The notes beneath the pieces are model-generated. The model saw only the letters and a program-made list of their open reading frames with translations, made no database searches and was not told the DNA's origin. A stretch of 64,000 bases of DNA from Mycobacterium sp. HUMS_12744610 (GTDB lineage: Bacteria > Actinomycetota > Actinomycetes > Mycobacteriales > Mycobacteriaceae), in assembly GCF_041206865.1 (NCBI RefSeq), contig NZ_JBGEDP010000002.1:124001-188000 (forward strand), read 5' to 3'. A program made the translations under genes and the position numbers. Positions 18,263-28,253 of this stretch are shown one piece after another (the first letter of the stretch is position 1; each line of letters begins with the position of its first letter).

Positions 18263-20323
18263 TTGGGGTCCTGCTGGGTGATTCGTCGGACATCGGCGAG
18301 TTGGGCTTCGAGGCGCTGGCGGTGGACGGTGGCCATCTTCTTGTCCTTGAGTTTCTCGACGAGGTCGGCCTCCTCGTGGCGCCAGACCGGGAAGTGTTTG
18401 TCGGTGATCACTGAGTTTCGGCAGGTGGCGGGTTGGCACATGCTCGGGATGGGTCCGCCAGCTTTAACTGCGGCGGACGCGCCTTCCAGGCAGAGTGCCT
18501 TGTTCGGGTCGCCGAGGCAGTGGTTGAGGGTGCCCAGGCGGATCGTGGCAAACTCGTCGCGCAGCAGGTTTCGGAGCATGCGTGTCGCCTACCGCGGCGG
18601 TGCTGCTCGCACGGTCGGTGACGCTGTCGAGGCTGTTGACGAATGTGGCGGCGCCAGGGCCGCGCACTTCTCGGTCACCGTTGGCGTGCCGTGCCCAGTC
18701 GGCGACGAGCTCTCCGGCAGCGGCCTCCTTGGCGTGGTGTTCGAACTCTTTGGCCCACTCTGGTGTCGGTGCCCCATAACCGCTGGTGGTCGCGTTGGCC
18801 AGTGCCCGCGTGGCGTTGTGCTTGAGGGTGATTCCGAGGGCGATCTCTCCGTCGGGTTCGTTGGCGGTGAGGACGGCCATGGTTCGGCGAAACATATGCG
18901 GCGCCAACGCTGTTGCGAGGATCGGCTCCAGCCCGTTACGGGGTGAGTGGTCATTGACCCAGTTGATGAACGACCGAATCTGTTCGTGCTGGTCGAACCC
19001 GGCGAGGTCACGGTTGACGCCGGTGCGGACACTGCCGAACAGCCTGCCTGGGTCACGGGTAATGCGTTCTGCGACTTCGAGGGCGCGAACGACCGGCGGG
19101 CTTACCCACCAGCGCTGTGGTGTACCCGCACCCGTCTGGCCTTTATGGAGGTTGCTGGTGATCGCGGGGGCGCCATAGTGCGTGCCGATCGCTCCGGCGG
19201 CGAGTCCTTGGACTTCGCTGTCCCGCATCATCGTCATGATTGCGACGAAAATATAAGCAGCGTTGCGCATTTGGGTGAGTTCTTTGCTTACGATGACGCG
19301 GTCGAATCCGCTGATCCATGGTCCGCGTGTCCCGTCGGGTCGGTCGACGACCGTGGGTGGAACGGCGGAGTAGCCGAACTTGGTGGGCAAGCCGGCGGCG
19401 ATCGCGTCGCGGACTCGTTGCCGTCGGGCTGCTCCGCTGCCGTTGTAGAAGTTGACTGCCCGGATCCGCGGCGTGGTGCATAGCGCCAGGCCGTCCCAGT
19501 TGATCTCGCCGGCTTTTCCGCGTCCAAGCGTGTAGATGTGCAGCGGAATGAAACCGTCGGGTGATGTGAGCCAGGAGTCGATTGCGCGGTCGATGGTTTG
19601 TGCCGCCGGCCATTTTGCGGGAGGTGGGCTGGCATCCAGTGTGTCGATCTCGTCGCGGGCGGCAAGAACGTCAGGGGCGAATACGTCGATATAGGTCCAG
19701 CAGGCGCGAATCAGTGGCCAGAATGTGTCTGGAGGGATGACCGGTGTCTTGATCTCGCCCGAGCTGCCAGTTTTGGAACGCCCCACCGGTACCCGCAGGC
19801 CGCCGTTGTGCATCAGCGGCCCGAACGCCACCAGGTGGCGCAGGAGATCGTTCGCTGACTTCTCGGCGGTGGCTGCGCGGGTGGCGCGAACCGATGCGAG
19901 ATACGCCTCGCTGTCGTCATCGGTCCATAGCGACAGGTCGGCCGTGTAACCACGGTCCTCAGCCCATTTCGCGAGATACCGCAGCTCGGCGAGGGCGTGC
20001 TGGATCGACTTGATCTTGTAGGGCCGGTTGGACCGGTAGACGTGCGCTTCACGAAGGACGGTATGGGTTGGTTGCAGCATCGCCATTGCCAACGTCTTGG
20101 CGATGGACACCCAGGCCTCGGGGAGGTCATCGAAACGCAGATGCGCACGAGACGCGCTCAGGTTAGGGGCGATTCCGCCGGCGGTCAGATCCCAGCGGGG
20201 CATATCGTCGAATCGCAGCTCGGGACCGGGTGCGATCCGGCGAGCCGCCGGTAGCACGGGTTCGTCGGGAGCGAAGGGCGGATCCCACGCCGCCGCTATC
20301 GGTGATGTGAGTTGGCGGGTCAC
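18259..20323 (-). pseudogene. Third tyrosine recombinase of the trio, one frameshift
   Basis: The first frame (to about 18585) covers the catalytic domain: MTMMRDSEVQGL (Arg), LAPHMFRRTMAV (HxxR), a KHN segment and ATTSGYGAPTPEW (candidate Tyr). After about 18580 a shift leads to MLRNLLRDEFATIRLG, continuing to 18259. That part carries a Cys-rich tail (C-x4-ALC, then MCQPATCRNSV and HFPVW), as also seen in the second recombinase. The conserved tail in another frame is evidence of a one-base indel, though re-initiation at ATG 18579 would also give a separate tail protein. Start ATG 20323 overlaps the previous stop. Confidence 0.75.
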
Positions 20324-22134
20324 TGTTCAGCCCTTTGTCCGAACGGTCGATGAAGGTGAGCGGTTTGTTGGCGCGCTGCTTCGATGTGGTCACTGGTGAA
20401 TTCGGTGAGGATGGCGTCGACGTTGATGCGTTGCTGGCCGTAGACTTCGCTGAACTGGATTGGGGGCATGGTCTTTTCGATGCCGTCCAGCACGTTGCGG
20501 TATATGAGGAGGCGTGGCAGGTGGTCGCGGAAGACGACCGCGTTTCGGCACTGCAAGCACAGCGACGGCGAGGCGTGGCACAACGATCCTGTCTGCCCGA
20601 CCGGCGGATCGTAGGGGTCTCGGCATGCTGCAAGTGTCAGCTGCTGCTCTGTGGGTGATTCTTCGGCCACCGACATGGCGAGGGCGGCCACATCGGAGTC
20701 ATTTGGGCCAGCGGCGACGTCGGCGGCCGTCGCGTCGATAAACATCGGTCCGTTTGATGCGCGTTCGAGGACTTTGCGCTGGGCGCGCAGGACTGTCTGT
20801 GCCGCGATGGTGTGAACCGTGGTGGTTTGGGCGTAGTGGCCCCGGAAGACTTCGACGGAGTGGTCGTCACCGGCGGCGCCGTTGAGGGTGCCGAGCAATG
20901 CGGCCCGCGCGCTTTTCACCGTCTTGCGGATCCTACGCATATCGTGCGGTTCGCTGATCGTCAGTCCGTGGCGCTCGATGAGCTTGTTGAGCGAGTTGGG
21001 GCATCCGAAATGTCTTGCACGGATCACATATTGGGGATACTCGTCGTCGCGCCGGTCCCGTGCAGAGCGGACCCCTGTCACCCAGAAGAGTGGCTCGTCG
21101 GGAGTGAGCGCGTGCGCGTGCTGCATCGCGTGTGCGGCGCGTCGAAGCAGGTCGCCGGCCTTCCATCCCCAGGATGGCTGTGGCGTTGAGGACAGGGTGT
21201 GCCAGCGGATTCGTTGGGCCCGTAGCTTGGTCGCTCGGACACGGACGGAGGAGTCGCCGATCTCGATGTCACTGCGCAGAAGTCGGCGGCTCTCCTCAGG
21301 TGCCCACCCCGTTTGTAGGTGGAGCAGCACTCTGATGGCGAGAAGGTACTCGTCCTCTGGGGTGAGGTATGCGCCTATGGCCGTCACCAGCGGGCGTGCC
21401 TTCAATCGGGCATCGCGGTTGACTCCGGACTCTTGGTCGACGTCGCATCCGTTCAGTGCTCGACGCGGCCCGGCCAGATGAACGTGGAACGATTCGTCGT
21501 AGGGCAGGTTCCGCAGGGCCCACAGGACGTTCTCCACTTGGTTCCAGCCGTGGCTGCGGGGATCCCTTCCGGCGTTCAGCAAGGTGTTGCCGCGGGCGAG
21601 GCGTGTTTCGGTGTCGCGCACGATCGTTCGGCATGTCTGCTCAAGGTGGAGTCGTTCGTCGTTGCTGAATTCGTCGAGCGGTAAGCCCTCCCATGCGCTG
21701 CCGTCCAAGACCCATCCGCTGGTCCAGTCCGCGAGCACACCGTCGTGCACCCCGTGTGATTGGAGATATCGGGCGACGTGATTGCGCAACTCCATGCCGA
21801 GGTCTTTCGCGTGCACGCTGGGAGGCGGGAAACGCAGGACCATTGCCGATTCCCAGTCGTGCAGTCGTCGCGCAACCTCCCCGCCGTCGCCAGACAAGGT
21901 GAGAAATCGGTCGGCGCGGTCGGTCAAGAATTCGCCAACTCGTCTGATGACCCCGCCTTGACGAGTGATTGTTCCGGGGGTCAGGTCGAGATGTTCGGCG
22001 GCCTCTTTCCAGGCGTCGGCCAGCTCGGCGACCAGCCGTGTGGCGACATACTTACTTGGGTCGATGCGCGCCGACTTCATCGGTCCGCCGGGCGGGAAGA
22101 GCACCATGCGCGGTTCACGGTCAGCGGGCGTCAC
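20320..22134 (-). CDS. Second tyrosine recombinase (TnpB-like), probably not catalytic
   Basis: A 604-aa integrase-family protein, start ATG 22134 overlapping the previous stop as ATGA. The catalytic domain is recognisable from TGWAPEESRRLLRSDIE, PHDMRRIRKTVKS and FRGHYAQTTTVHTIAAQT. The first Arg is not in its usual TGxR place, and the nucleophile position in TTxxYxH reads His (TTTVHTI). The C-terminal Cys-rich region is CRDPYDPP, then SLCHASPSLCLQCRN. It may be a structural partner of TnpA. In Tn554 both TnpA and TnpB are required (established). Confidence 0.8.
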   Translation of the reverse strand: MTPADREPRMVLFPPGGPMKSARIDPSKYVATRLVAELADAWKEAAEHLDLTPGTITRQGGVIRRVGEFLTDRADRFLTLSGDGGEVARRLHDWESAMVLRFPPPSVHAKDLGMELRNHVARYLQSHGVHDGVLADWTSGWVLDGSAWEGLPLDEFSNDERLHLEQTCRTIVRDTETRLARGNTLLNAGRDPRSHGWNQVENVLWALRNLPYDESFHVHLAGPRRALNGCDVDQESGVNRDARLKARPLVTAIGAYLTPEDEYLLAIRVLLHLQTGWAPEESRRLLRSDIEIGDSSVRVRATKLRAQRIRWHTLSSTPQPSWGWKAGDLLRRAAHAMQHAHALTPDEPLFWVTGVRSARDRRDDEYPQYVIRARHFGCPNSLNKLIERHGLTISEPHDMRRIRKTVKSARAALLGTLNGAAGDDHSVEVFRGHYAQTTTVHTIAAQTVLRAQRKVLERASNGPMFIDATAADVAAGPNDSDVAALAMSVAEESPTEQQLTLAACRDPYDPPVGQTGSLCHASPSLCLQCRNAVVFRDHLPRLLIYRNVLDGIEKTMPPIQFSEVYGQQRINVDAILTEFTSDHIEAARQQTAHLHRPFGQRAEQ

Positions 22135-23531
22135 GACGACTGCGCCTCCAGCTCCAGCTCGTCCAGAACGTAGGTGGCGTAGTCGCGGGTATCGTCGCTC
22201 CAGGATTCAAACGCCCGCTGGATCAGCTCATCTGACTCATCGACAAACCGGAGGTAGACCATAGTCGTAGACGGGCTCGCGTGGCCGAGTAGACGCTGTA
22301 GAGTTAAGAGCGGGTTGTGGACGATGTGTTCGCTGATCGTACCGAATCCTGTTCTCGTCCTGGACTGTTCGAGTAGCATCGCGCGTCGCTGCAGGCTGCG
22401 CAGCATGACCACAGCGAATGTATGTCTCAGGTCATGCGGTGTGACCGCGGGAGGCATGGTGGGTGGGGAACTCCCGAACGCGGCAAGGCGGTCGTTGGCG
22501 TCCTCAAAGTATTGATGCCAGCGCCGCTGCGACGGCGGGCGCCCGCCCTTACCCACAAATAGCGACAACGGCTCGATATACCCAGCCGCGTCGACTCTGA
22601 CCAGGAGCCGTCGCACTTCGGGAGGGATCGCAGCGAAGTCCTCCCGCGTGTCGATCCCTTTTTGACGGTATGTGAGCTTGCCCGCGGTCGGGTCGATGTG
22701 GGTGGCGACTGCCAGCGTCGGCAGCCTGCGCCGCAGAGCGGTCTGAGCTTTGCGGACAAGGGATTTACGTTCTGTGGCGCGGTAGAGTTCGACTGCCTTG
22801 ACGGTCGAGGCTGGGATATAGACCCGCCGGCGGCGCGCATTCTTCGCACACGCTTCCAGCACCAGCGAAGCGCCGCCGTCGGAAGACGGGATCTCGGCAT
22901 CCAGCAGCGTGGACCACTCGGTGAGGCGCATGCCGGTGGTCAGGGCCAGGTCGACCGCGCACACGTTGCGGACGGTCGATTGACCACGATAGGAGCGGTC
23001 GACCTCTCCTGAGGGCAGCTCTCCACCAAATCCGATATTGCGCAGGGCCAGCCATTGCGAATGTGACAGCGCTCTGACGTCCATCTCCGTGCGTGGCGTC
23101 CTGGGCGTCACGACTGACCTGCTCCCGACCTGGATCCAGGGCAGGCTGTCGCGTTGGCCAGTCTCGTACAGGTAGGTGAATAGCGCCCGAATGACGACAA
23201 GATGTCGAGACCAAGAACTGGGTGACACGCCGTTGGCGAGTCGGTGCTTGCGGAATGCAACGAGATCGGGCTCTGAGACATCAAGCACCCCGATGCCTCT
23301 CGTGTCCAAGAACCGTCCGAACTCCAACGCATCACGGGCGTACGCGTAAATCGAGTTCGTCCGCAGGTTCTGGCAGTACAGCCGCAAGAAGGTGCACCAC
23401 GGCTCCATTGGCCGCATCGCGTCATCGACGAGTATGGGAGTGCCGCAGGCCAGCCGACGGTCGGCCGGGCCAACATCGATCTGATACTCGCTTTGCTCGA
23501 CCGCTGCCCAATCCGCGAAGTACAGCTGCAA
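22131..23531 (-). CDS. First tyrosine recombinase (TnpA-like), complete active site
   Basis: A 466-aa integrase. Arg I is in TTGMRLTEWSTLLD, the HxxR in TPHDLRHTFAVVML, and the last His and the nucleophile in LLGHASPSTTMVYLRF. The N-terminal half has a SAM-like core-binding domain (YCQNLRTNSIYAYARDALEF). It is the first gene of the recombinase operon, reading inward from the right end about 60 bp away. It is the best candidate for strand exchange at the GTTATG ends. Confidence 0.88.
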   Translation of the reverse strand: MQLYFADWAAVEQSEYQIDVGPADRRLACGTPILVDDAMRPMEPWCTFLRLYCQNLRTNSIYAYARDALEFGRFLDTRGIGVLDVSEPDLVAFRKHRLANGVSPSSWSRHLVVIRALFTYLYETGQRDSLPWIQVGSRSVVTPRTPRTEMDVRALSHSQWLALRNIGFGGELPSGEVDRSYRGQSTVRNVCAVDLALTTGMRLTEWSTLLDAEIPSSDGGASLVLEACAKNARRRRVYIPASTVKAVELYRATERKSLVRKAQTALRRRLPTLAVATHIDPTAGKLTYRQKGIDTREDFAAIPPEVRRLLVRVDAAGYIEPLSLFVGKGGRPPSQRRWHQYFEDANDRLAAFGSSPPTMPPAVTPHDLRHTFAVVMLRSLQRRAMLLEQSRTRTGFGTISEHIVHNPLLTLQRLLGHASPSTTMVYLRFVDESDELIQRAFESWSDDTRDYATYVLDELELEAQSS

Positions 23532-23588
23532 CGTGTCACCTCCCGCTGATCAATCCGCCCCACCGTATTCGCCGGGGGCTACTTGGTC

Positions 23589-23621
23589 CGTGAGACACGC
23601 CCAGAGAGAGCACATAACAGC
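23589..23621 (-). other. Right end of the transposon
   Basis: Read inward on the minus strand this is TGTTATGTGC, then TGTCTCACG (23597-23589). It mirrors the left end. The host gene resumes at 23622 with CGCAGGCACCGGCGG. Confidence 0.65.
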
Positions 23622-25836
23622 CGCAGGCACCGGCGGCTATCTGCAACAAGTGATCGAGCACGTCGCAAAACGCGTCGCGGACCGCGACGGCCAAGGCGCG
23701 GTCGCCGGCGCCGTTACCGACCTTGCAACACGCCTCTACGGATTCGAACTGCAGATGGGCCCATTCGCCGTCGCCGAGCTGCGCGCCACCGACCTGCTTG
23801 CCGACGTCGGAGCCAGCCTCCCAGATCGGGGACTGGGCCTTTTTGTCACCGACACCCTCGACGACCCCTACGCCGAACAAACCCAGCTCGGCTCCGGACT
23901 AGAGCTCATCAGCCGCTCCCGCTCCCGCGCGGCCAAAGTCAAGTCAAAGACGAAAGTCACTGTGGTTATTGGCAATCCGCCCTACCGCGAACGTGCAGAA
24001 GGCATGGGAGGATGGATCGAAAACGGCGACGGCTCAGACCCCTACCGCCCCCTCGACGACTTCCGCGCCGCCGGCAACGGCCGAGCAGAGTATGTCCTCA
24101 AGAACCTCTACGTGTACTTCTGGCGATGGGGAACCTGGAAAGTATTCGACGCCAACGCCAGCATCCCCAACGGCGACACCGGAATCGTCTGTTACATCAC
24201 AACCTCCGGCTACCTGCGCGGCCCCGGCTTCAAAGGCATGCGAGAGTACCTGCGCCGCAACACCACCGAAGGTTGGATCATCGACGTCTCACCCGAAGGC
24301 ATCCGACCCGACGTCGCTACCCGCATATTTCCCGGAGTCCAACAACCCCTTGCCATCGCACTATTCACCCGCACGCCCCACTGCGACCGAGACGTCCCCG
24401 CCACCATCCACTACACTTCCGTACACGGCCGCCGCGCCGACAAATACCGAGCGCTCGCCAGCCTCACCCTGACCGGCGCCCAGTGGCGTCCAGCCCGCAC
24501 CAGCTGGCAAGCCCCGTTCACCCCAGCCGCCGACACCGACTGGGACGCCTATCCAGCCCTCAATGACCTACTTCCATGGAGCACCCCCGGTGTCAAATCA
24601 AACCGCAACTGGGTCACCGCACCCACAGCCGTAGTACTGCGCGACCGGCTCACACGGCTCATCAGCGAAGCTGACACCACACGAAAAGCTAACCTATTCA
24701 AAGAGACTCGGGATCGCACCCTGTCATCCACGGCCACACCCCTAGGCCCAGGCACCGAACAGCACACCGACCGGCCACTCCGCGCAGAAAGCCTCGCCTA
24801 CGCCGCCAACGCGCGCATCGTGCAATACGGATACCGCTCGTTCGACCGGCAGTGGATCATCGCCGACAACCGACTCCTCGATCAGGCGCGGCCACCGCTG
24901 TGGGCCGCCGCACGCCTAGCCAACCAGGTCTTCACCGTCGAACTCCACTCCAAGCCCATAGCCAACGGGCCCGGCGTCGTATTCAGCTCCCTCATCCCCG
25001 ACATGCATCACTTCCGCGGCAGCCAAGGCGGCCGAACCCTGCCCCTCTACCACCCCGGGGGTCGACCCAACTTCGCCAACGGCCTCCTCGGCGCGCTCTC
25101 AACGATCACTGGAACAACCGTCACAGCTGAAGACCTACTCACATACATCGCCGGCGTCGCAGCGCACCCCGCCTACGTAGATCGCTTCGCCGACGAACTC
25201 ACCACGCCAGGTATTCGTATACCGATCACCACCGACGCCACCCTATTCCAACGGGGAATTGACATCGGCCGGGACATCATCTGGCTACACACCTACGGCG
25301 ACCGATTCCCAGCCGGACGCAACGGAATCCGATACCAATCAGACGACGCCCGCCGTATCACCAACCAGACCACCGTCACCACCATCCCGAACGCCATCAC
25401 CTACAACCCTGAAACGGCCACCGTACACATCGGATCAGGAACGTTCGGCCCCGTCCCACAACAGGTATGGGACTACACCATCGACGACAAACCGGTCATC
25501 AACGCATGGTTCAACTACCGCAAAGCCAACCCCACCGGCCGCAGAACTAGCTCCCTCGACGACATCAACGCCACCACCTGGCCCACCGAATGGAACGCAG
25601 AACTCATCGACCTCCTAACGATTCTCGCCCGACTCGTGGACCTACACCCTGTGCAAGCCGAGCTGCTCGACGAGATCCTCTCCCACCCTGTGGCCAGCTA
25701 CACCGACCTCGCCGCCGCCGGTGTCACCTGGCCCACCAGCAGCGCCGACCCACAACGCAAACCCGACTACACCACCCAAACCGACCCCGACGACACCGGC
25801 CCAGGCCAACTCGGCTTCAGCTTCGGCAGCCGCTAG
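23622..25836 (+). pseudogene. Type ISP restriction-modification enzyme, 3' half
   Basis: In frame with the 5' half once the transposon is removed. It begins AGTGGYLQQVIEHVAKR-like sequence of motif I, followed by motif IV NPPY (VIGNPPYRERAEG, near 23965-24000), the long N6-adenine methyltransferase domain and a target-recognition region. The end, LLDEILSHPVASYTDLAAAG, is followed by a Pro/Asp-rich tail. It has no start codon of its own that would give motif I. With the first half it encodes 1111 aa, shorter than LlaGI-type enzymes (about 1500 aa) because no helicase lies between nuclease and methyltransferase. Confidence 0.85.
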
Positions 25837-25852
25837 CCAGCGGCTAGCAACC

Positions 25853-28243
25853 CTATGCGCCGGCGGCAACCACGATCGGTGGCGGCAGGATCGGCTGCGT
25901 CGCCATCAACACCGCGTACTGGATATCAGCCATCACAGTCCGTGACGGACTCCCCAAGCTGAGCAGCAGCGCCTCCCACCCACGCAGAGCCATCTCCATG
26001 CCCGTGTGGATACCCCATTGCGGCGTCCCGTAGTTCGGAGCTCCGATCAACCGGGTGGCCAACTCGCCCATCTTCGCGGCCAGCAGCTGCTTGACATCAC
26101 CTGCGCCGCCCTCCCGGCCGATCTGAGACAGCGCCAGGGCCCGCAGCTTCGCATCCTCGGCCGCATCGGGCCACTGCGCGAACATTTGGTCGTGCTCACC
26201 GACGAGCCACTGGGCGACCGCCTGGACCTCCTCGGGTAACACCGCATCCGGCAGGGACATCACCCATCGCCAATGCTCCGGCGCCGCCAACTCCAGCCGG
26301 TGCCGGCCGCCAGGCTCATGCAGCGGATTCGGAATGATCACCCGACTCGCCTCATCGGCAGCCAACACGACACCACGCCCAAACCAGCCCGGCATACCGG
26401 GATGATAGGCACGCGCGACCACGATGCGTGGTTGCTCCCCAATGGCTTTCGCGTACTCGGCGAGCACAAGCGCCGACGGGTCGAGGCCACGCCAGGAGTG
26501 CCGCACGTCGGCGGGCACCCGCTCATCCAGGTGCGCCACTGTCACCCCTGCCGGCAGGTAGACGCCGGCAGGAATCCACGACAGACCGTGTCGCTCGGCG
26601 ACGACGAAACGCATCGACGCACCGGCCCCAAACACCGCGCACGACCACCCACCCAAGATGAGGCTGCCGGCCGGCCGTTCCGGATCGTTGAGCGCAGACA
26701 CCAGCGCCATTGCCGCACTGAACTCCGGGGTCGACCGAAGCCCCTCTCCCACCGTGTGAGCCCCCATCTGCATAGCCTTGAGCGCCGCATTCTTCCCGCC
26801 GAGATTCATGATCCCGGGCGGCGGACCGGACACCGGCCCACCACCACCGCCACCTGGCGGCGGTGCTGCCGCCGGAGGAGGAGCAACCGGCGACGGAGGC
26901 GGCGCAGTATTCGGCACACCCGCTGTCGGAGGCGGCGCCAACGGCACACCACCCGCGCCCGCGCCCATCGGCGGAGTACCCGCTCCGACCGGCGCGCTCG
27001 GCGACGACGTCACCACCTGCTGGGGACCAGCCGGCGCCGATGGAGTCGCGGCGGCCGGCGCCGTCGGCGCCAACGGCGCAGGCGACGTCTGCATCGTCGA
27101 ACCCGCAGGCGGCCTGAACGGCTGCGCAGCAGCAGTCGCCGCCGACGCACCAGTCGCTACCGGAGACTGCGAAAACCCTTGCGCCGCACCATTTAAGAAC
27201 TGCTGCGTCGGATTCAGAGAAGCAGGCGACGCAGACGCACCACCACCCGAGCCGAGCCCGGACAACCCGCTACCCCCGCCAAGGCCGCCGCCGGAGGGCG
27301 CGCTCGGCGTCGAGGGCATCTTCGGCATTGAGCTACCCACTGAAGACAAACCCGACGTCGCACTACTCGATGCAGAGGTACTTGGCACTGTCGGGGCCGG
27401 AGCGCCGGCCGAACCCGGGGTTGCCGCCACACTCGGTTGCGAGTTCTCAACTAGACCTGCCGGTCGCACATCGCCTTTCGTCGAGTTTGAAAGCTCGGCG
27501 GGCTTCCCTGTATCACCCTTCCCGGTAGCACCGGTTCCGTCGCCAGCAGGACGGACATCGCCTTTCGAGTCGGTCATGCCCTGGCTCACATCGCCTTTTG
27601 TGCCAGGGATCGGATTGTCTAGCGCGGAGGTATCACCTTTGCCGGTTTCAGAGCCGGTACCTGAACCAGCGGGGACAATCGTTCCGTACTGAAACTGTGG
27701 GAATGGTTGGTCGTTGTGAATCAGCGGCTGTAAGCCGGGTGATGCTGGAGCCGTCGGTGTGTAGATACCGTCGTAGAGCTCCTGGATCGCTTGTTTGGCA
27801 TCGTCGGTGATCTGTTTGATCTCAGCGCGTAGCTGCTGAATACGCTGTGTGCTCGCCTCGGACGGGAACAGGCTGAGGATTACTATCTCGGCCTCTTTCG
27901 AGGCGATCACCGCTTCAGCGACCATGGTGGTCACCGCGATCAAGAGCTTCCCTAGCGCGACACCCTCCGCCACCACGCCGGTTTCCGTGGCGCACTTGGC
28001 GAACCAACCAGATAGATCGGCGGCCATGCCGCCGACCTTGAACGCCGCATCGACCTGCGTTTCGAAGCCTTCTGGCAGCAACGTCTGGTACGTAGTGCCG
28101 TCTTGGTACGACTTCTGCTCTGCGGTCCCCGCACCGGTGCCAGCCTTCGCGAGCGCTGTCGCCACCTTCGCTATGCCCAGCTCATCGATCTCAGGCCAAT
28201 GGTCACCGATCAGCCCATGCGGACTCGGCGGCTTCTCAATCAT
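25853..28243 (-). CDS. Large ESX-associated protein with DUF5632/DUF5631-like C-terminus
   Basis: A 796-aa protein. Residues 1-170 are helical and resemble WXG/Esp-type substrates (GDHWPEIDELGIAKVATALA, then a GWFAKCATETG helix). Residues about 190-275 contain five spaced KGD repeats (KGDTSALD, KGDVSQG, KGDVRPA, KGDTGKP, KGDVRPA). Then about 200 residues rich in Pro, Ala and Gly. The last 300 residues (SLILGGWSCAVFGAGASMRF and PEHWRWVMSLPDAVLPEEVQ) resemble the conserved domain of M. tuberculosis Rv0029. Its gene ends the operon begun by the Esx-like gene; gap to the upstream gene is 10 nt. Its 3' end is duplicated at 4296-4453. Role in type VII secretion is inferred. Confidence 0.7.
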   Translation of the reverse strand: MIEKPPSPHGLIGDHWPEIDELGIAKVATALAKAGTGAGTAEQKSYQDGTTYQTLLPEGFETQVDAAFKVGGMAADLSGWFAKCATETGVVAEGVALGKLLIAVTTMVAEAVIASKEAEIVILSLFPSEASTQRIQQLRAEIKQITDDAKQAIQELYDGIYTPTAPASPGLQPLIHNDQPFPQFQYGTIVPAGSGTGSETGKGDTSALDNPIPGTKGDVSQGMTDSKGDVRPAGDGTGATGKGDTGKPAELSNSTKGDVRPAGLVENSQPSVAATPGSAGAPAPTVPSTSASSSATSGLSSVGSSMPKMPSTPSAPSGGGLGGGSGLSGLGSGGGASASPASLNPTQQFLNGAAQGFSQSPVATGASAATAAAQPFRPPAGSTMQTSPAPLAPTAPAAATPSAPAGPQQVVTSSPSAPVGAGTPPMGAGAGGVPLAPPPTAGVPNTAPPPSPVAPPPAAAPPPGGGGGGPVSGPPPGIMNLGGKNAALKAMQMGAHTVGEGLRSTPEFSAAMALVSALNDPERPAGSLILGGWSCAVFGAGASMRFVVAERHGLSWIPAGVYLPAGVTVAHLDERVPADVRHSWRGLDPSALVLAEYAKAIGEQPRIVVARAYHPGMPGWFGRGVVLAADEASRVIIPNPLHEPGGRHRLELAAPEHWRWVMSLPDAVLPEEVQAVAQWLVGEHDQMFAQWPDAAEDAKLRALALSQIGREGGAGDVKQLLAAKMGELATRLIGAPNYGTPQWGIHTGMEMALRGWEALLLSLGSPSRTVMADIQYAVLMATQPILPPPIVVAAGA
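25854..26011. repeat. R1: parent copy of the 158-bp direct repeat
   Basis: This is the 3' end of the ESX-associated gene. The detached copy is at 4296-4453, same orientation, about 95% identical. Together the two copies bracket the type ISP gene and the transposon within it. Confidence 0.9.
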
Positions 28244-28253
28244 GCGGACTCGC

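Larger units (their letters stand above)
5921..23621. mobile_element. Tn554/RIT-like transposon with a restriction-defence cargo
   Basis: About 17.7 kb inserted into motif I of the type ISP gene. Both ends carry GTTATG pointing inward (5922-5927 and its complement at 23613-23618) and an inward TGTCTCACG (5939-5947 and complement at 23589-23597). Removing 5921-23621 joins 1121 nt to 2215 nt, which gives exactly 1112 codons and restores DPAAGTGGY; end assignment is uncertain by 1-3 bp. Three tyrosine recombinase genes and a small coiled-coil gene lie at the right end, and the cargo is transcribed leftward. This layout matches Tn554-family or recombinase-in-trio elements (established families); the exact family is inferred. 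Confidence 0.85.

Noticed and set aside
26273..27692. Plus-strand ORFs rich in Arg or Gly/Pro over the ESX-associated gene
   Set aside because: Shadows of the repetitive minus-strand gene, which has the conserved C-terminus and codon usage.
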